Notes: generated from the letters alone by a model not told the origin. Numbered from the stretch's first letter, positions 50,896 to 63,996 are shown. The stretch: 64,000 nucleotides of DNA from Vespula vulgaris (GCF_905475345.1 NC_066599.1:2471001-2535000); one strand, 5' to 3'. Numbers and translations are program-made.

Positions 50896-51190
50896 TAAAT
50901 TCGTGCATTAATCGATTTCACACTCTTTTAAGTATTCATAAACACATCGTGATATAATAATATAATAATCCGTCGGGTTCAACGTTTCGATTTTGTTCTA
51001 ACAATAAAAGAGAATTCAACGTCTTTTCAATGGAAGATTAATTGCCATGAGAAAATGTTGAGAGAAAGATAGATTAGACGTATAGATAAATTTATTTTAT
51101 GTCCGCGTGATAAGATTGAGCAACGAGACGGACAATACGTACTTACATATCCACTTAGAAAATTACAATGTTTAGAACGCGTTTAGAACG

Positions 51191-51191
<1 letters not shown>

Positions 51192-51235
<44 letters not shown>

Positions 51236-51275
51236 GAGACAGAGAGACAGAGAGACAGAGAAAGAGAGAGAAAGA
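51192..51275. repeat. (GA)n and GACA-type microsatellite
   Basis: GA run to about 51231, then GACAGA units. Confidence 0.95.
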
Positions 51276-52762
51276 GACAGACAGATGCTTTATGGCGTCT
51301 CATAGCGTAAGAGTAGCCCCCTTTGATCCTTAAAACGACTTCAAAGAGTGATCCGACTTTCTCTCTTACGATCATCTCTGAAACTATGTATTTTATATTA
51401 AATTACGTTAATGCATCTGTAAATTCACTCGTTACTCTTCGATCATAACGACGAAAGTAATTCGAGAAAAGTGGGAGGTCGTACCAGGTCGCGAGGGATG
51501 GAAGGGAGGGTAGGGGGTATCAAAAAAAAAAAAAAAAGAAAAACAAACAAGAAAAAAAAAATTAAAAAAGAAGAAGAAGAAGAAGAAGAAGAAAGTAATA
51601 TCGAATGGGCCACCATACGAGAACTCATATGTTTTCTCCGGTTGATTTAACTTCTAATTAACCCCACGTGGCACATAATGTAAGTAAGTAGATATATATC
51701 TAGATGTAAATGTATATATGTATATATACATTATACATATAATATATATGTATATATGTATTATATATACTATATGCGTATCTTTGTAGCACATACGCGT
51801 GTATATATCGCGTAACGCACGACATTTAGCACGGTTTTTATCGTCGTCATCGTCGAACAAAAAAAATTCTTCTGCGTTGGCAACGAAACCGACCATTAAT
51901 CAAAGCAACGACGTAACTTCGTTATTAACGCGTGCAGTGAGAAAAAATAGGGGAATGGAGAGAGGGGTACGGGGAAGGGGAAGAGCAAGGGGGACAGGGA
52001 GCAGTAAGAGATAGAAAGAAGAAAAATGACGAGATGATCGAGAAGACGATGACTCGTCGATATATTCGATAAGATCGAATGAAATTTCTCGCTCTCTTAG
52101 CACGATCTTTTCTAAACTTCGATAATTAATATCGTTGGTTAAACGTTTCAATCGAAATCTATTTATTGTAAAATATAATTCATAGATAATAGGTTTTCAG
52201 ATGGATAGGTTTCTTTTTTCTCTTTTTTGTTTCTTGTTTTTTTTTTCTTTTTTCTTTTTTTTTTGTTAATATCATTACTAACAGTAATCGTTATAGATAA
52301 AGGTTTCAATTTTATTATTTGAATTCAAATTAGAACACGATCTTTCTAAATGGAGCAAGAAAGATTAAAAGAAAGAGAGAAAGAGAAAGAGAGCGAATTA
52401 ATATTATCTAACTTATACGTATCAAATAATATTTATCAATACTTATTAATCGGAACGAAATTTTTCCATATAAATAATTATTCGAAGGTAGTAATTACGT
52501 AACACTTGACGCAACATTTGAACATTTCGGAATCAGGTAATTCGAGACCGGATCGTATGAAAAATCTGATTCGAAGAGAGAGAGAAGAAATCATGGCGAT
52601 TACCGCAGCAAGAGCACTTCGGGGGATTCCCCTTTCTCGATCATCGCCAGCGGCGTGTCGGATTTCCTGGACGCAGGTACATCGCCGAATGTCAGCCACC
52701 GCGAAAGAGAAACTTTCGCGTCCGCTCGATTGAAATTATTGCCGACGTATCTTGCCGAAGGA

Positions 52763-52850
52763 ATGAACGAACAAACGAACGAACGAACGAACGAACGAAC
52801 GAACGAACGAATGAACGAACGAACGAACGAACGAACGGAGGAACGAACGA
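52763..52850. repeat. (GAAC)n tetranucleotide array
   Basis: About 20 GAAC units with few substitutions (one GAAT, one GGAG). Confidence 0.95.
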
Positions 52851-52858
52851 AGTTATGG

Positions 52859-52896
52859 TAAGATAAGGTAAGGTAAGGTAAGGTAAGGTAAGGTAA
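52859..52896. repeat. (GGTAA)n pentanucleotide array
   Basis: About seven GGTAA units right after the GAAC array. Confidence 0.95.
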
Positions 52897-53740
52897 AGCA
52901 AGAAGGCGAATCAGCATCAAGTCTGGTGCAGAGAGAACTCGAGAAGCCAGACGAAAACGAACGTTGTGATTTCTGATATAAATCTTCAATCGACCACTCT
53001 CAACGTTTATCTACAATTTCGATACGCGTGAAATCGTTATGTTCTTATTATTTTTCCTTTCTCTCTCTTTTTCTTTCTTTTTTCTTTTCTTTTTTTTTTT
53101 TTAATTTTATCTCGCTTGATTTTATTTTTCGTCCCTCTATGCAGTTTTTATTTCCTTTTTTCTTTTCTTTTTTATTTTGAAGCTATATTTTTCTTATTTT
53201 TTCTCTCTCTTTCTCTCTCTCTTTATCTATTTGTTCTTCGTCTTTTCGTCGAGAGAGTACTTCGAGGTAGTAACTTTAGAAGGATAGAAACTCTAGAAGC
53301 GTGTATCTCCAATCTGGGTCGAACCGTTCGTCGAACTGAGAAATCGAAATGTGCTTCTTCTCTCATCGAAGCCAAACACGATCGGTTGAGTTTTTTATTA
53401 TTTTTTTGTTTTCGTTTCTTCTCTTTTTATGTTCTTTTTTCTTTGCTCTATGTTACTCGTCGAAATGTTTAAGGAAATTTGAAGATAAGTAGTTAGTTAG
53501 GATTTAGAAAGATGAACGTGCTCTCCTTTGATTATACAGATCTCGATCATTTATATTATTTATTTATTTTTTTTTCATTTGCGTATATATATCGTCGAGA
53601 ATCGATCAATATGATTTTTCTAAAGAAACACGTGCATTCGAGGTGTCCAAGGAAACATTGATCGTTGATCAACCGGCGAGGTTTGAAAAATTTTTTTTCG
53701 AACGAAACGACATATGTATAATGCCTCAAAGTTATACCGT

Positions 53741-53775
<35 letters not shown>

Positions 53776-54285
53776 CATACCTTTTTCGGTGAAATATATC
53801 ATCCAGGCAAAAGAGATACATACGTTGGTTATAGCGTTATTGATTTTTGCAAAAAACCGGTTCGACGATCGGCAGAAGAAAATGATAAAAAGTCGATAAA
53901 TCGAACGATCTTCCGCCACATAATAACAATAATAATATTACTTGTAATTATACTCGTACTTTTATTTTATAGGTGGGGGTATATTAATCGAGAGCAATCT
54001 CTCTTTCTCTCTCTCTCTCCCTCTCATTCTCTCACTTTTTCTTTTCAACTTTAAGCGATCCTTCAATCGAAACGCTTGTACGTAAAAAAGGAAAGATCCG
54101 AATTATTTTTCATTGATTCGGTTATCGATTGAACGAAAAGAAGAAAAAGGGAAAAGAAGGCAAGGGAAAAAAAATAAAATAGGAAAAAACAGAAAAATTA
54201 ATAAGTGTAAGTATATAATCTATATGGATCTTGAAGTTAAGAGAGAGAGAGAAAGAGAGATAGAAAGATATATATATATATGTAT

Positions 54286-54323
<38 letters not shown>

Positions 54324-55660
54324 TTGATCGAGAAGCACCGAAGGGTTTTTTATCGATTCGCACGGTTACGATAGCGATCTCTTGATAAATTGAAGCTTAA
54401 GGCTTCTCTTCCTGCTCATCTCATTTTACAGTAACGAGACGTAAATCGTCTCCTCTATGTGCTTTCTTTTGCATTGGCCACTGAGAGTAACGTCTATCTA
54501 TTCGACTACTTTCCGATTCGTTCGTGATTTCCTCCAAGCTGAGTTGAGGCTTATGCATATGTTCTTTCTTATCAATTATATTAGATCCTTATACGTTTCT
54601 TTCGTATGAAAGTATAAAAAAATAAAAAGAAAAGAATGGAAGAGTGGGAGAGAGAAAGAGAGATATGTCAGCATGCTCTTCGACGATTTAAAAAATCCGG
54701 TTCGATAAGATTTACCATGTAAATCTACATAAATTTATTAAAATTAATTGTTAGTGATATTTAATTGGACATTAATTGTTTTATTAAGGAGTAACGATAT
54801 AACATAAAAAGTAATATTGTTCTGTAATAATTAATCATTTTCGTTTTTGGTCCATACACACATACACATATAAAAATATGCACGCGTACGCACGTAGATA
54901 TGTGTTAATATTAAATGTTAAGAAACATGTTAGTTATGTGACCATTACGACGAATGTTAATATTATTCATTCAAAAATTAGACTAAATCATTGATGATGA
55001 TATAATAATAATGAAAATATGACGATACCAATGTAGGAAGATTCAAAAGAGTTATATAAACATGATCAAAGAAGATAATAAACGTGACCTATGAAAGAAA
55101 GAAACAAAAAAAAAAACATAAGAAAAAAGACAAAAAAGTCGACATTACTATAAACTTTGTTATCGTTCAACGAACATTACGAATAAACGAATGAAAAGAA
55201 AAAAGAAAAAAGAAATCGAAACGATCCCAAATACGATTGTAATAGATCTATAATAATAATAATAATAATAATAGAAAAAAGGGATTGCACGATCGTGTTG
55301 CCTTTTAACGAAATGGAAAAATGGAAAAAAAGAATTTAAGTTTTAACGAGGAGGTAAATAAAAAAGAAAGAAGATAAAAAAGAAAGAAGATAAAAAAGAA
55401 AATAGAGAGAGAACGAAAAACCAAAAATGAACAAGAAGATCGTAGCGTGATCGTTGAAAATGTCTGCCGTTTCGTTCTGTCATGGCTCTAACGTCGGAGT
55501 TCAAAGCTTTCGAGCAGTATTTCACGATCGAGAACCGGCCACTCTCATGAGCGAACGAGAATGTTAGCGGTATGGTGTGCGCTTATTCGCGAGGTGTATT
55601 TCAATGATGAATGGTACACCTTGGTTGCGCGTGATCTCTCATGGATGGACGCTTGCGCGC

Positions 55661-55671
<11 letters not shown>

Positions 55672-55709
<38 letters not shown>

Positions 55710-55715
55710 AAAGAA
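55672..55715. repeat. (GA)n microsatellite
   Basis: GA run with A interruptions, about 44 bp. Confidence 0.95.
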
Positions 55716-56456
55716 AGAAAAAAAAAAGCCCGATCGACGGACGGGTACATCGTAATTGCATCGAATGCACTCGAGTCTTCTCCTTATCCTCTCTTTGACT
55801 CGTACTGTCATGGGTGCAGCTACGAACGAACCAAAGAACGAATGAAGGAACGAAGAAACGAACGAACTCGATTGCTTCTAGCAATTTTCTGTGATGATCA
55901 GAAGAAATAATAGGATTATGTATGGACGCAATTGTTTTTACTCTTTCTTTCATTTCTTTTTCCTTTTTTCTTATTTTTTTTTCTCCTTTCTAACTCGCGA
56001 ACATGAATTTTTCATATGGTTCGATCAATGTTTGAGAGAAAAAGAAAGGCACAACGTTGGAGTTTATAGGCTATAAACCTTGTTTTATTTATTTATTTTA
56101 TTTTTATAGTTTTTAATCAATTTGAATGAATAAAATATCAATGGTTTTTATTGAAAAGATAAACAGGAAAAAATTATATATATCTATTATATACATACTA
56201 TATATATACACATTACAAAGAAGAACGTATATATTTATATAGTATAAAATATCTATGTTATTATAGTTTCTAACAATATCTAAGTACTTATCAAGGTGGA
56301 CCGATAAAAGCAATGACTATAACGTTGACTATAACGTAGCAACGATTATTATTAGCCATCTCCCGGAGGGCATGACGAGATCTCGTTGTCCCTATTTTAC
56401 ACCGGGAAATCGTTTTAACCGACCTCAACTCTCGATCTTTCTCCTTTCGCAAAGTG

Positions 56457-56514
56457 AGAGATAGAGAGATAGAGAGATAGAGATAGATATATAGATATAT
56501 AGATAGATAGAGAA

Positions 56515-56552
<38 letters not shown>
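56457..56552. repeat. (GATA)/(GA) microsatellite
   Basis: GATAGA units pass into a pure GA run, about 96 bp. Confidence 0.95.
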
Positions 56553-56555
<3 letters not shown>

Positions 56556-57519
56556 AAGGAAGAAAAAGAGAGAGAAAATGATTTAATAGGAAGATGATAG
56601 CGCGCGCGTGCGCAAGCTTTGATTTACGTTCACCCAGAGCCCTGTGTTTTTCGTCAAATTTTATTTATGCCTACCTGCGAGGCAAAATACGCATAGATAT
56701 TAATACTACGTTCACTTTTGTAATTTAAACCCTGGCCCCTATCTGGGGCTTTCTTTCAAATTCGTTCAAGAATCTTTTTTGCAACGTCCATTTCTTCGAT
56801 ATATCTTTTCTTTTTTCTTTTTCTTTTTTCCGAGATAAAAGAATCTTTATAAGGAATACTCGTCGAAAGAGATCGTTCGAAGGACGAAACGAATAATAAT
56901 AAAAAAAGAAAAAAAAAAAAAATAGAAAGAAGAAGAAGAAGAAAAAGAGGAAATTGATCTGATGCAACGAAATTCGATTATTATTTCATCCAAGGTATTT
57001 AATCAGGATAACGAAATATATATATATATTTTTTTCTTTCTTTTTTCTTCTTCTTCTTCTTTTTTTTTCTTTTTATAAATAATCCGATTAAATCCGGCGT
57101 TGATTTAAACGGTAACGGATATCACATTTTGTTCGGCTGCGCCCTGTGGCTGACGCTTGCATTCGCAGGGACTCTAAAGTAGGTCCCTGCGTATGCTACC
57201 CAAGAGATTAGCATAATATTTTATCAACTACTATACCGTTGAATATCGTTAATAATGGCAGTCACGGAGACCGCCGTACCCTTTCGGCGTGTCCTTCTAC
57301 GATCTAGAGGCGTGCGCATAAAGTAAATAACGACGTATGTACATATATACCTACATTTATTGCATATGTATTTTACGTACCAAGGTACACAAAGACATAT
57401 ATATATATACACATATATATGTATGTATTGAAACAGTAAGAATGATTACGATTGGTCGATGCAACTAGCAAATCCATATCTAGTATCGGCCAGTTCGGTT
57501 ACTTCGCTACTTTGTGTGT

Positions 57520-57607
57520 TTCTTTCTTTCTTTCTTTCTTTTTTTTTTTATTTTTTCTTTCCGTTCTTTTTTCTTTTTTTTAAATATTCTTTTTCGTCGT
57601 TTCTGTT

Positions 57608-57658
<51 letters not shown>

Positions 57659-57688
57659 CTTTTCTTTTTTCTTTTTTTTTTTTTTTTT
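57520..57688. repeat. T-rich tract with T36 homopolymer
   Basis: A TTTC repeat leads into T-rich sequence with a run of 36 T (57623-57658). Such runs are prone to assembly length errors. Confidence 0.9.
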
Positions 57689-58611
57689 ACTGAAAGCAAC
57701 ACTTATGCACTTATCCGCGGTTGTTGCCGTGTCTTGAATATAAGTAGGTGGATAATTGCATTTACTTTGAGAACGAGAATAGTTCAACAAGTGGCGCGAA
57801 AAGTTAATCATGCGTGGCCCCGTATATGATCGCAATTTTTATATCGCCGGAAGTTTTCCAATCTAAGATTCTATCTATCTATCTATCTATTTATGTATTT
57901 ATATATGTATTTATGTTTATATGCACGTGTATGTATATATGTCTAAGTATTTTCCTTAGAGGTTTTTAATTAGATCAATGCATGTATTAGTACAGTTAAG
58001 TATCTTCGTCGATATTCGATCGTTATCACTTATATAATTTATTATCATATAGTTAATATTAGACCTTGGTCTTATTACGTATTACACGATAACGATTAGA
58101 ATCTTGATTTCAAATTAATTTATATTTTTTTCTTTTCTCTTCTTTGTTCTTTTCCTTTTTTTTTTTTTTTACTTTTTTCTTTTCTCCTTTTTTTTTCTAA
58201 ATTAACTCGCACGATTTACGACAATTATTCGTGTGTGTCGATATATATATATATACATATATATTTCTATTTAATATCGATGATTTATATTTAATAACTT
58301 TCCCTTTTTGATAATACTTTTTTAAGAACGATCGTTTAAAATAAACTTAAACTTTCTCCGGCTCTGTCAGAATGTAATCCGGATCTCTCTCTCTCTCTCT
58401 CTTTTCTTCTGTGTTATTCTGAACGATTTCAAACTTTCGTAAGTCAAAAATTGTGACAGAAAGGAAAGATAATCGAATATGGATAAAAGAAAGAGAGAAA
58501 GAAAGAAAGAGATAGAGAAAGAGACAGAGACGGAGATAGACAGACAAGGAGAGAAAGAGAGAGGGAAAAAGTAAGAAACAAAAAGAAAAAAAGAGAAAAA
58601 AAAGAGAAGAG

Positions 58612-58616
<5 letters not shown>

Positions 58617-58658
<42 letters not shown>
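58617..58658. repeat. (GA)n microsatellite
   Basis: Pure GA run of about 42 bp. Confidence 0.95.
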
Positions 58659-58660
<2 letters not shown>

Positions 58661-59519
58661 CTTTCAAGAGCGCGGACACGATAAGTGTCTCTCTTTTGCG
58701 TAGGTATTAGTATCTTTCGAACATGATCGCTCACGCCACTCGACACACATATATGTCTGTATATGTATGTGTGTGTGTGTGTATGTGTGTGTATGTACGC
58801 CGTTTCACGTTATGTGCCTCGCGGCTAATTTGTCTTGATTGTGTTGCAAGTCGCCTATACGATGCCAACGGGGGAAGCCAAGGTTCTATAAATTTCGCGC
58901 CAATACTAACAAGTATGTATTTACGTAGGTATAGTTACATACATACATACATACATTTATATATATTCATATATATATATATATATAGTTTATTTATCTA
59001 TGTATATGTTGGCTATAGGGAGAACCACACGCGGCAACACTCTCGTCCGATCTTGAGTAGATCGAATTACACGTTAGAGACCGTTCGCAAACCGAGAGAT
59101 ACCATAACGTGCTCGTAATTGTCATGAAGTGACTACGTACCACCCAGTGTCCTATCGATCCTTCTCCCTTTTTTCTCCCCTTCTTTCCCTCTATCCCTCT
59201 CTACTTCACTATCTCCGATCTTTTCATCTCGATCTATCTCTCGATCGTTTCTTTTCTTTTTCTATCGTTTTTTCTTTTTCTTTCTTTATTTTATTTATTT
59301 ATTTATTCACTTTTGTTTTTCTTGGATTTTGTCGGAGAAGGAAAAAAAAAGTAAATAAATGAGTTTATTCATATGAATTTAATATTAAATAGATTACTTA
59401 CGTACAACAAGCGGTGCTGTAATAAGTCAAATCATTTTGTAATTTAAGCTGATATATCTTGTTTTTATTGGTTTATTAATATTTCCAACGTCAATTATTT
59501 TATCCAATTAATTTTTGAA

Positions 59520-59523
<4 letters not shown>

Positions 59524-59559
<36 letters not shown>
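59524..59559. repeat. (AT)n microsatellite
   Basis: AT run of about 36 bp, then GTAT units. Confidence 0.95.
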
Positions 59560-59571
<12 letters not shown>

Positions 59572-60339
59572 GTATATATAACGAACGAATACATTTTTAT
59601 ATTATTTTAATTTATTCTTATAAAAAAAAATAAACGCACGATTTATATATTATGTTAATATAATATGTTAATATATGTTAGATACATATATATTCATACA
59701 TATGTTAGAATACATAAGACGTTATCTTATAACATTTTTTATCATCAGTATGTATCTACATACATAAGATACAGGTATATGAATAAACTATAACATAAGA
59801 ATGTGATAAAAGAAATTCTTTTAAAAAGCGCGAACAATGTGGCGAATGATCGTCAAGTAAAGTAGGTCACAGTGAACGATCACGAACCGACGAGAAGCAC
59901 GTTCGCATTCTCTTCGAAAAATTTCTTCGAAAGACATGAGTTTCTCATCGAGTCATATACAAGGTACCTCCCTTGACCGCGCCCTGTTGCTCTTCTCTTC
60001 GAGAATCGCAGGAATCGAGTTATCGAAAAGAAGTGGAGAGAAAGATAGATACAGAGAAAGAGAGAGAGACAAAAAAAAAAGAAAAAGAAAAGAGAAGAGT
60101 AATGGCAAGAGTTCTGTAAAATCAGAGCAAATGCATTAACGTTTTTATTCCATTCTTTTATATGAAAAAGAGAGAAAAAGAGAGAGAGAGAAAGAAAGAA
60201 AGAGATTGTGTGTTTCTTTGTATGTGAGATAGAGATAGAGAGAAATCAGTTTAACTAAAGTTTAAAAATCTAATTTCCTTCGGCATGAAGCGAAACAAAC
60301 AAATCGAATCGTCATAATAATTGAGAGATTTTAATAAAA

Positions 60340-60341
<2 letters not shown>

Positions 60342-60390
<49 letters not shown>
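60342..60390. repeat. (AT)n-(AC)n compound repeat
   Basis: AT run ending in five CA units. Confidence 0.95.
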
Positions 60391-61460
60391 GTTAAGTCTT
60401 GAGATCAAGAAAGCATCCATTTAATCTAGTAAATGATCTACGAATACCGACTAAATATTCTTATGGAAACAGATTCGATTTATGCACATAGATATGTATA
60501 TAAATATATATAAATTACAAGGTGTTTCACATAATCCGAATGTTTTACTCTAGCAAATGTAAAATCGTACTCTAATGAATAATATAACGTAGCGTAATTA
60601 ATATGAACGTTGAGCTGTTTAATTTTTATTTCTTTTTTCTTTATTTATTTTATATGTAATCCGAGAATCAATCACATTCATATTCATTAAATATTCTTGT
60701 TTTCTATTCAAGGAACAATACCGTAATAATAAAGATATATTTAGAAAAAAATATGAAAGGGGAAGGTAATAAGGAAGAGATCTCGATATCTCGTTTTCAT
60801 TAGATGTTAATAGGAATGCACTTTTGTTTCAATCATAATTGTAAATAATTTTCTAGTTAAGAATTTTTTTTCCTTTTTTTTTTCTTTCATAATTTCCTTT
60901 TTTTTCTCGAAATTTCGCTTATTAATATTTTCTGCAATGACAAATAACGTAGATATTTGCGTTTGAATCGAAGTAAAATATTCTATATATATTAATATAA
61001 ATATATACGCACACACAAACACACGCACGCACACATATATATACATATATATATATAAATATATATAATGTGATATAACGTGTAGGTATACAAGATGATC
61101 AGCCACGTTCAAGGAATCGATATGATAAAAAGTTAGGAGAAGACGCCCGGAAGAATCGAACGTACCACCATAGATATTTGTAGTTGATGGATCCCGCAGA
61201 TTTATCGCGGGGTTATCGAGCGCTAATGCGAGTTTCGTGTAGCTCGAGTCTCGGCTCAAGATGATTTACAATCTTAATAGGACATGACGTTGAAATTTCG
61301 CTCGATCATTCCACCCTCGTCTTTCCTCTCCATCACCCCCTCGTTCTCGACCAATCTCCACTTTACCCCTCCATACCATTTCCGAGAGTAACTGAGACGA
61401 CGTGATAATTGAATCGCATCATTGTGTCGTCGATTAAGAAGGTGAAGGGAGAAGAGAAAC

Positions 61461-61467
61461 AGAGAGA

Positions 61468-61503
<36 letters not shown>

Positions 61504-61506
61504 AAG
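61461..61506. repeat. (GA)n microsatellite
   Basis: GA run of about 40 bp. Confidence 0.95.
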
Positions 61507-61761
61507 AGGAAGTTGTTTGTTGTTGTAAGTCCTTCTAACGACATACATCGGATTAAACCAGATTCATCGGATTACATCAGATTAGTTTCAAGTGAACCAA
61601 CTAATTAGATTCGAGTGAATTATTATTAATACAATTCACTAAGGATTATATTTAATATCATTGTGATTTTTAATGGTATTAATAATCCTTTTTAAATAGA
61701 TATTTATTAACATATATATATGTTGAATTTTCTCCCACATATATTAAGACGAACTGAAATT

Positions 61762-62194
61762 GTTACCTTGGCAACGATGTATATAGTAAATATAAGTACC
61801 TCAAACGAGGTATCCCCCTACTCCTTCATTTCACATCTCACTTTCGAGATAACCCTCACGTTTTTCATGAATAAAACCTTGAGAAAGTTTCAGCACCGAT
61901 GAATAAGAAGACAAAATTCAGTATCGACAAGCGAAGGAACGTCGAACGGCTTTGGACACTCGTGGTTACGTTCGATAAAACTGAAATAACGACCGATCAG
62001 GGGTTTCATAGAGAGACGAAAGAGAGGGGCCACCATTCTCGAGATTTTTTAGTTGGACCTCCTTAAAAATATACATACATAAGTATACACATACACATAC
62101 ACAAACAAATATGCATATACTTAAGTGTCTTGAAAATCGATCGTTCGTTGCGATACGCTTCGTACCTGCGTTTAATGCTCGTTACTTCGGTAAC
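61762..62194. promoter_or_regulatory. Pair of RFX X-box-like motifs
   Basis: GTTACCTTGGCAAC (61762-61775) is a perfect match to the RFX X-box consensus GTTRCCNNGGYAAC. GTTACTTCGGTAAC (62181-62194) matches the relaxed form RYYNYYNNRRNRAC. RFX factors drive ciliary genes in animals. No adjacent gene was recognised. Confidence 0.4.
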
Positions 62195-62314
62195 CAAGGA
62201 TCGCTATTAATCACCTGTTCCATGACCATGGAACGTTCACCACGAAAAGTCAGGCGAAAGAATTGAAACGTACACCTTTGACATACTTACTTTCTACGTG
62301 TATTATAAACCAAT

Positions 62315-62319
<5 letters not shown>

Positions 62320-62369
<50 letters not shown>
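62320..62369. repeat. (AT)n microsatellite
   Basis: AT run of about 50 bp. Confidence 0.95.
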
Positions 62370-62371
<2 letters not shown>

Positions 62372-62503
62372 TATATATGTATGTGTATGTGGGTTTGTAT
62401 ATATGTTAAGAGGAAATATTACCACTACCACTATTATTACTACGACCACCACCCTATTCTGACTGACTATCTCGAACTTTGAATGAACGATTTCTTTCAG
62501 TTA

Positions 62504-62583
62504 TATTTCTTTCTTTCTTTCTGTCTTTCTTTCTTTCTTTCTTTCTTTTCTTCTCTTCTCTTCTTTCTTTCTTTCTTTCTTTC
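62504..62583. repeat. (TTTC)n microsatellite
   Basis: TTTC units with a TTCTC interruption, about 80 bp. Confidence 0.95.
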
Positions 62584-63748
62584 GATTAGTCGAGAGATCC
62601 ATTGGAACCAGGAAGAACCAACTATCCAGACGCATTCATATGTCGTGCTTTGTGCGAATACATCGAACGGAACGAAACAAAAAGGATCTTCTTGCTCGCA
62701 GCAAGAGTCGCGTTATAAAGAAGGATTTATTGCACTTTATTTATTCTTTCTTTTTCCTTGTCTCTCTCTCTCTCTCTGTTTTTCTCTTTTTCTTTTTTTC
62801 GTCCTTTCTCTCTTTCCTTCTACCGCCACCATTTTTCTTTTTCTTTCGAATTACTCGCGGCCTTCGAAAGGCTACGCGCCAATCGAGTTTCGCGTCCTTC
62901 TCTCTTTTTTATTTTTCACAATGAGTATTTACGACGAATATTTTAGAGTATCCTACGTGCGTACGTGGGAGTGTCAATGGAGAGCCAAACAAAATAACTT
63001 CTTGGGATTCTTTGTTTTTTTTTCTTTTTCTTTTTTTCTTCTTCTTCTTCTTCTATTCTTCTTCATACGAAAATATGTGAACGAACGATCGAGTGGATCC
63101 GAATATCGTCGATCTCAACCTTCCTTTTTGCGAGAAATATTTTTTCTTCTTTTTTTTTTCTTTTTTCTTCTCACTGCTCAACACCTTTCTGATCATTCAC
63201 AGTACGTTATTCATATAATACATATAATGCATATATATATATATATATTATTGTGTGCCTTGTAAACATAATTTAATTTAAACGTGCGATGAGACAATCA
63301 ATTTACTTTATTTTATATTTCTTTAATCATGTGTGTATATATATATATATATATCTCGTGTGTGTGTATATAAGAAATTTCATTGGTTCGTTTGCCGACT
63401 ATAATTAAGGGCAAAGAGAGTTTAGTTACTCGAGGAACGCGAAATGACCTTTCTTTTCTTTTTACCAGGTATTGTTATTCACTATTGTGTCGTATATAAA
63501 ATGAAAGAGAGAAAAAAACAAGAAAAAAGAAATAAAAAAAAAATAAACGTACGACACGTTAAGCGAAAATACCAAGTACGATATAATGAATCCATTCTCG
63601 CACCTAATGAGACAAGAAAAATATTTCTCCTGGAGTTACCATTAATATCCGTAAACAGCACGTTTTCGCTTGCCAAGGTACCGCCAATTTTCTCCGACGA
63701 TTATCGTAGCCGGACGATTACTCTCCTCCACGCCATTTTCGGCCACGA

Positions 63749-63750
<2 letters not shown>

Positions 63751-63800
<50 letters not shown>
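63751..63800. repeat. (AT)n microsatellite
   Basis: AT run of about 50 bp. Confidence 0.95.
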
Positions 63801-63804
<4 letters not shown>

Positions 63805-63945
63805 ATCTCCTTTTTACATGTATTTACGTATTACGTATATATACACATATATATGTATATATATAACATATGTGTGTATGTATGTATGTACTTCAATTAG
63901 TATTACGTAAGTAGTATTAAAGTTAACTCGATAACTATCGAGAAA

Positions 63946-63996
63946 GATAGATAGATAGAGATAGAGAAAGAGAGAGATAGAGAGAGAGAGAGAAAT
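63946..63996. repeat. (GATA)/(GA) microsatellite at window end
   Basis: GATAGATAGA passes into a GA run that reaches almost to the window edge. Confidence 0.95.

Larger units (their letters stand above)
41301..52400. other. Non-coding region, middle part
   Basis: No coding exon recognised. Mostly AT-rich DNA with GA, CT, AT and GT repeats. GC-richer unique blocks lie at 41330-41450 (with a nested hairpin), 42420-42480, 42950-43150, 44080-44240, 45780-46080, 47040-47140 and 50640-50830. Long frames are repeat translations or chance. Confidence 0.55.

Noticed and set aside
52859..52896. GGTAA array considered as telomere-like
   Set aside because: The hymenopteran telomere unit TTAGG is not a rotation or complement of GGTAA.
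58723..59118. 131-codon plus frame
   Set aside because: Built largely from GT and AT repeat translation (VCVCVC, YIHTYIH).
62483..63265. Longest frame in the window (260 codons)
   Set aside because: Mostly Phe/Leu/Ser from TTTC and T-rich repeats; unique parts have no recognisable motif.
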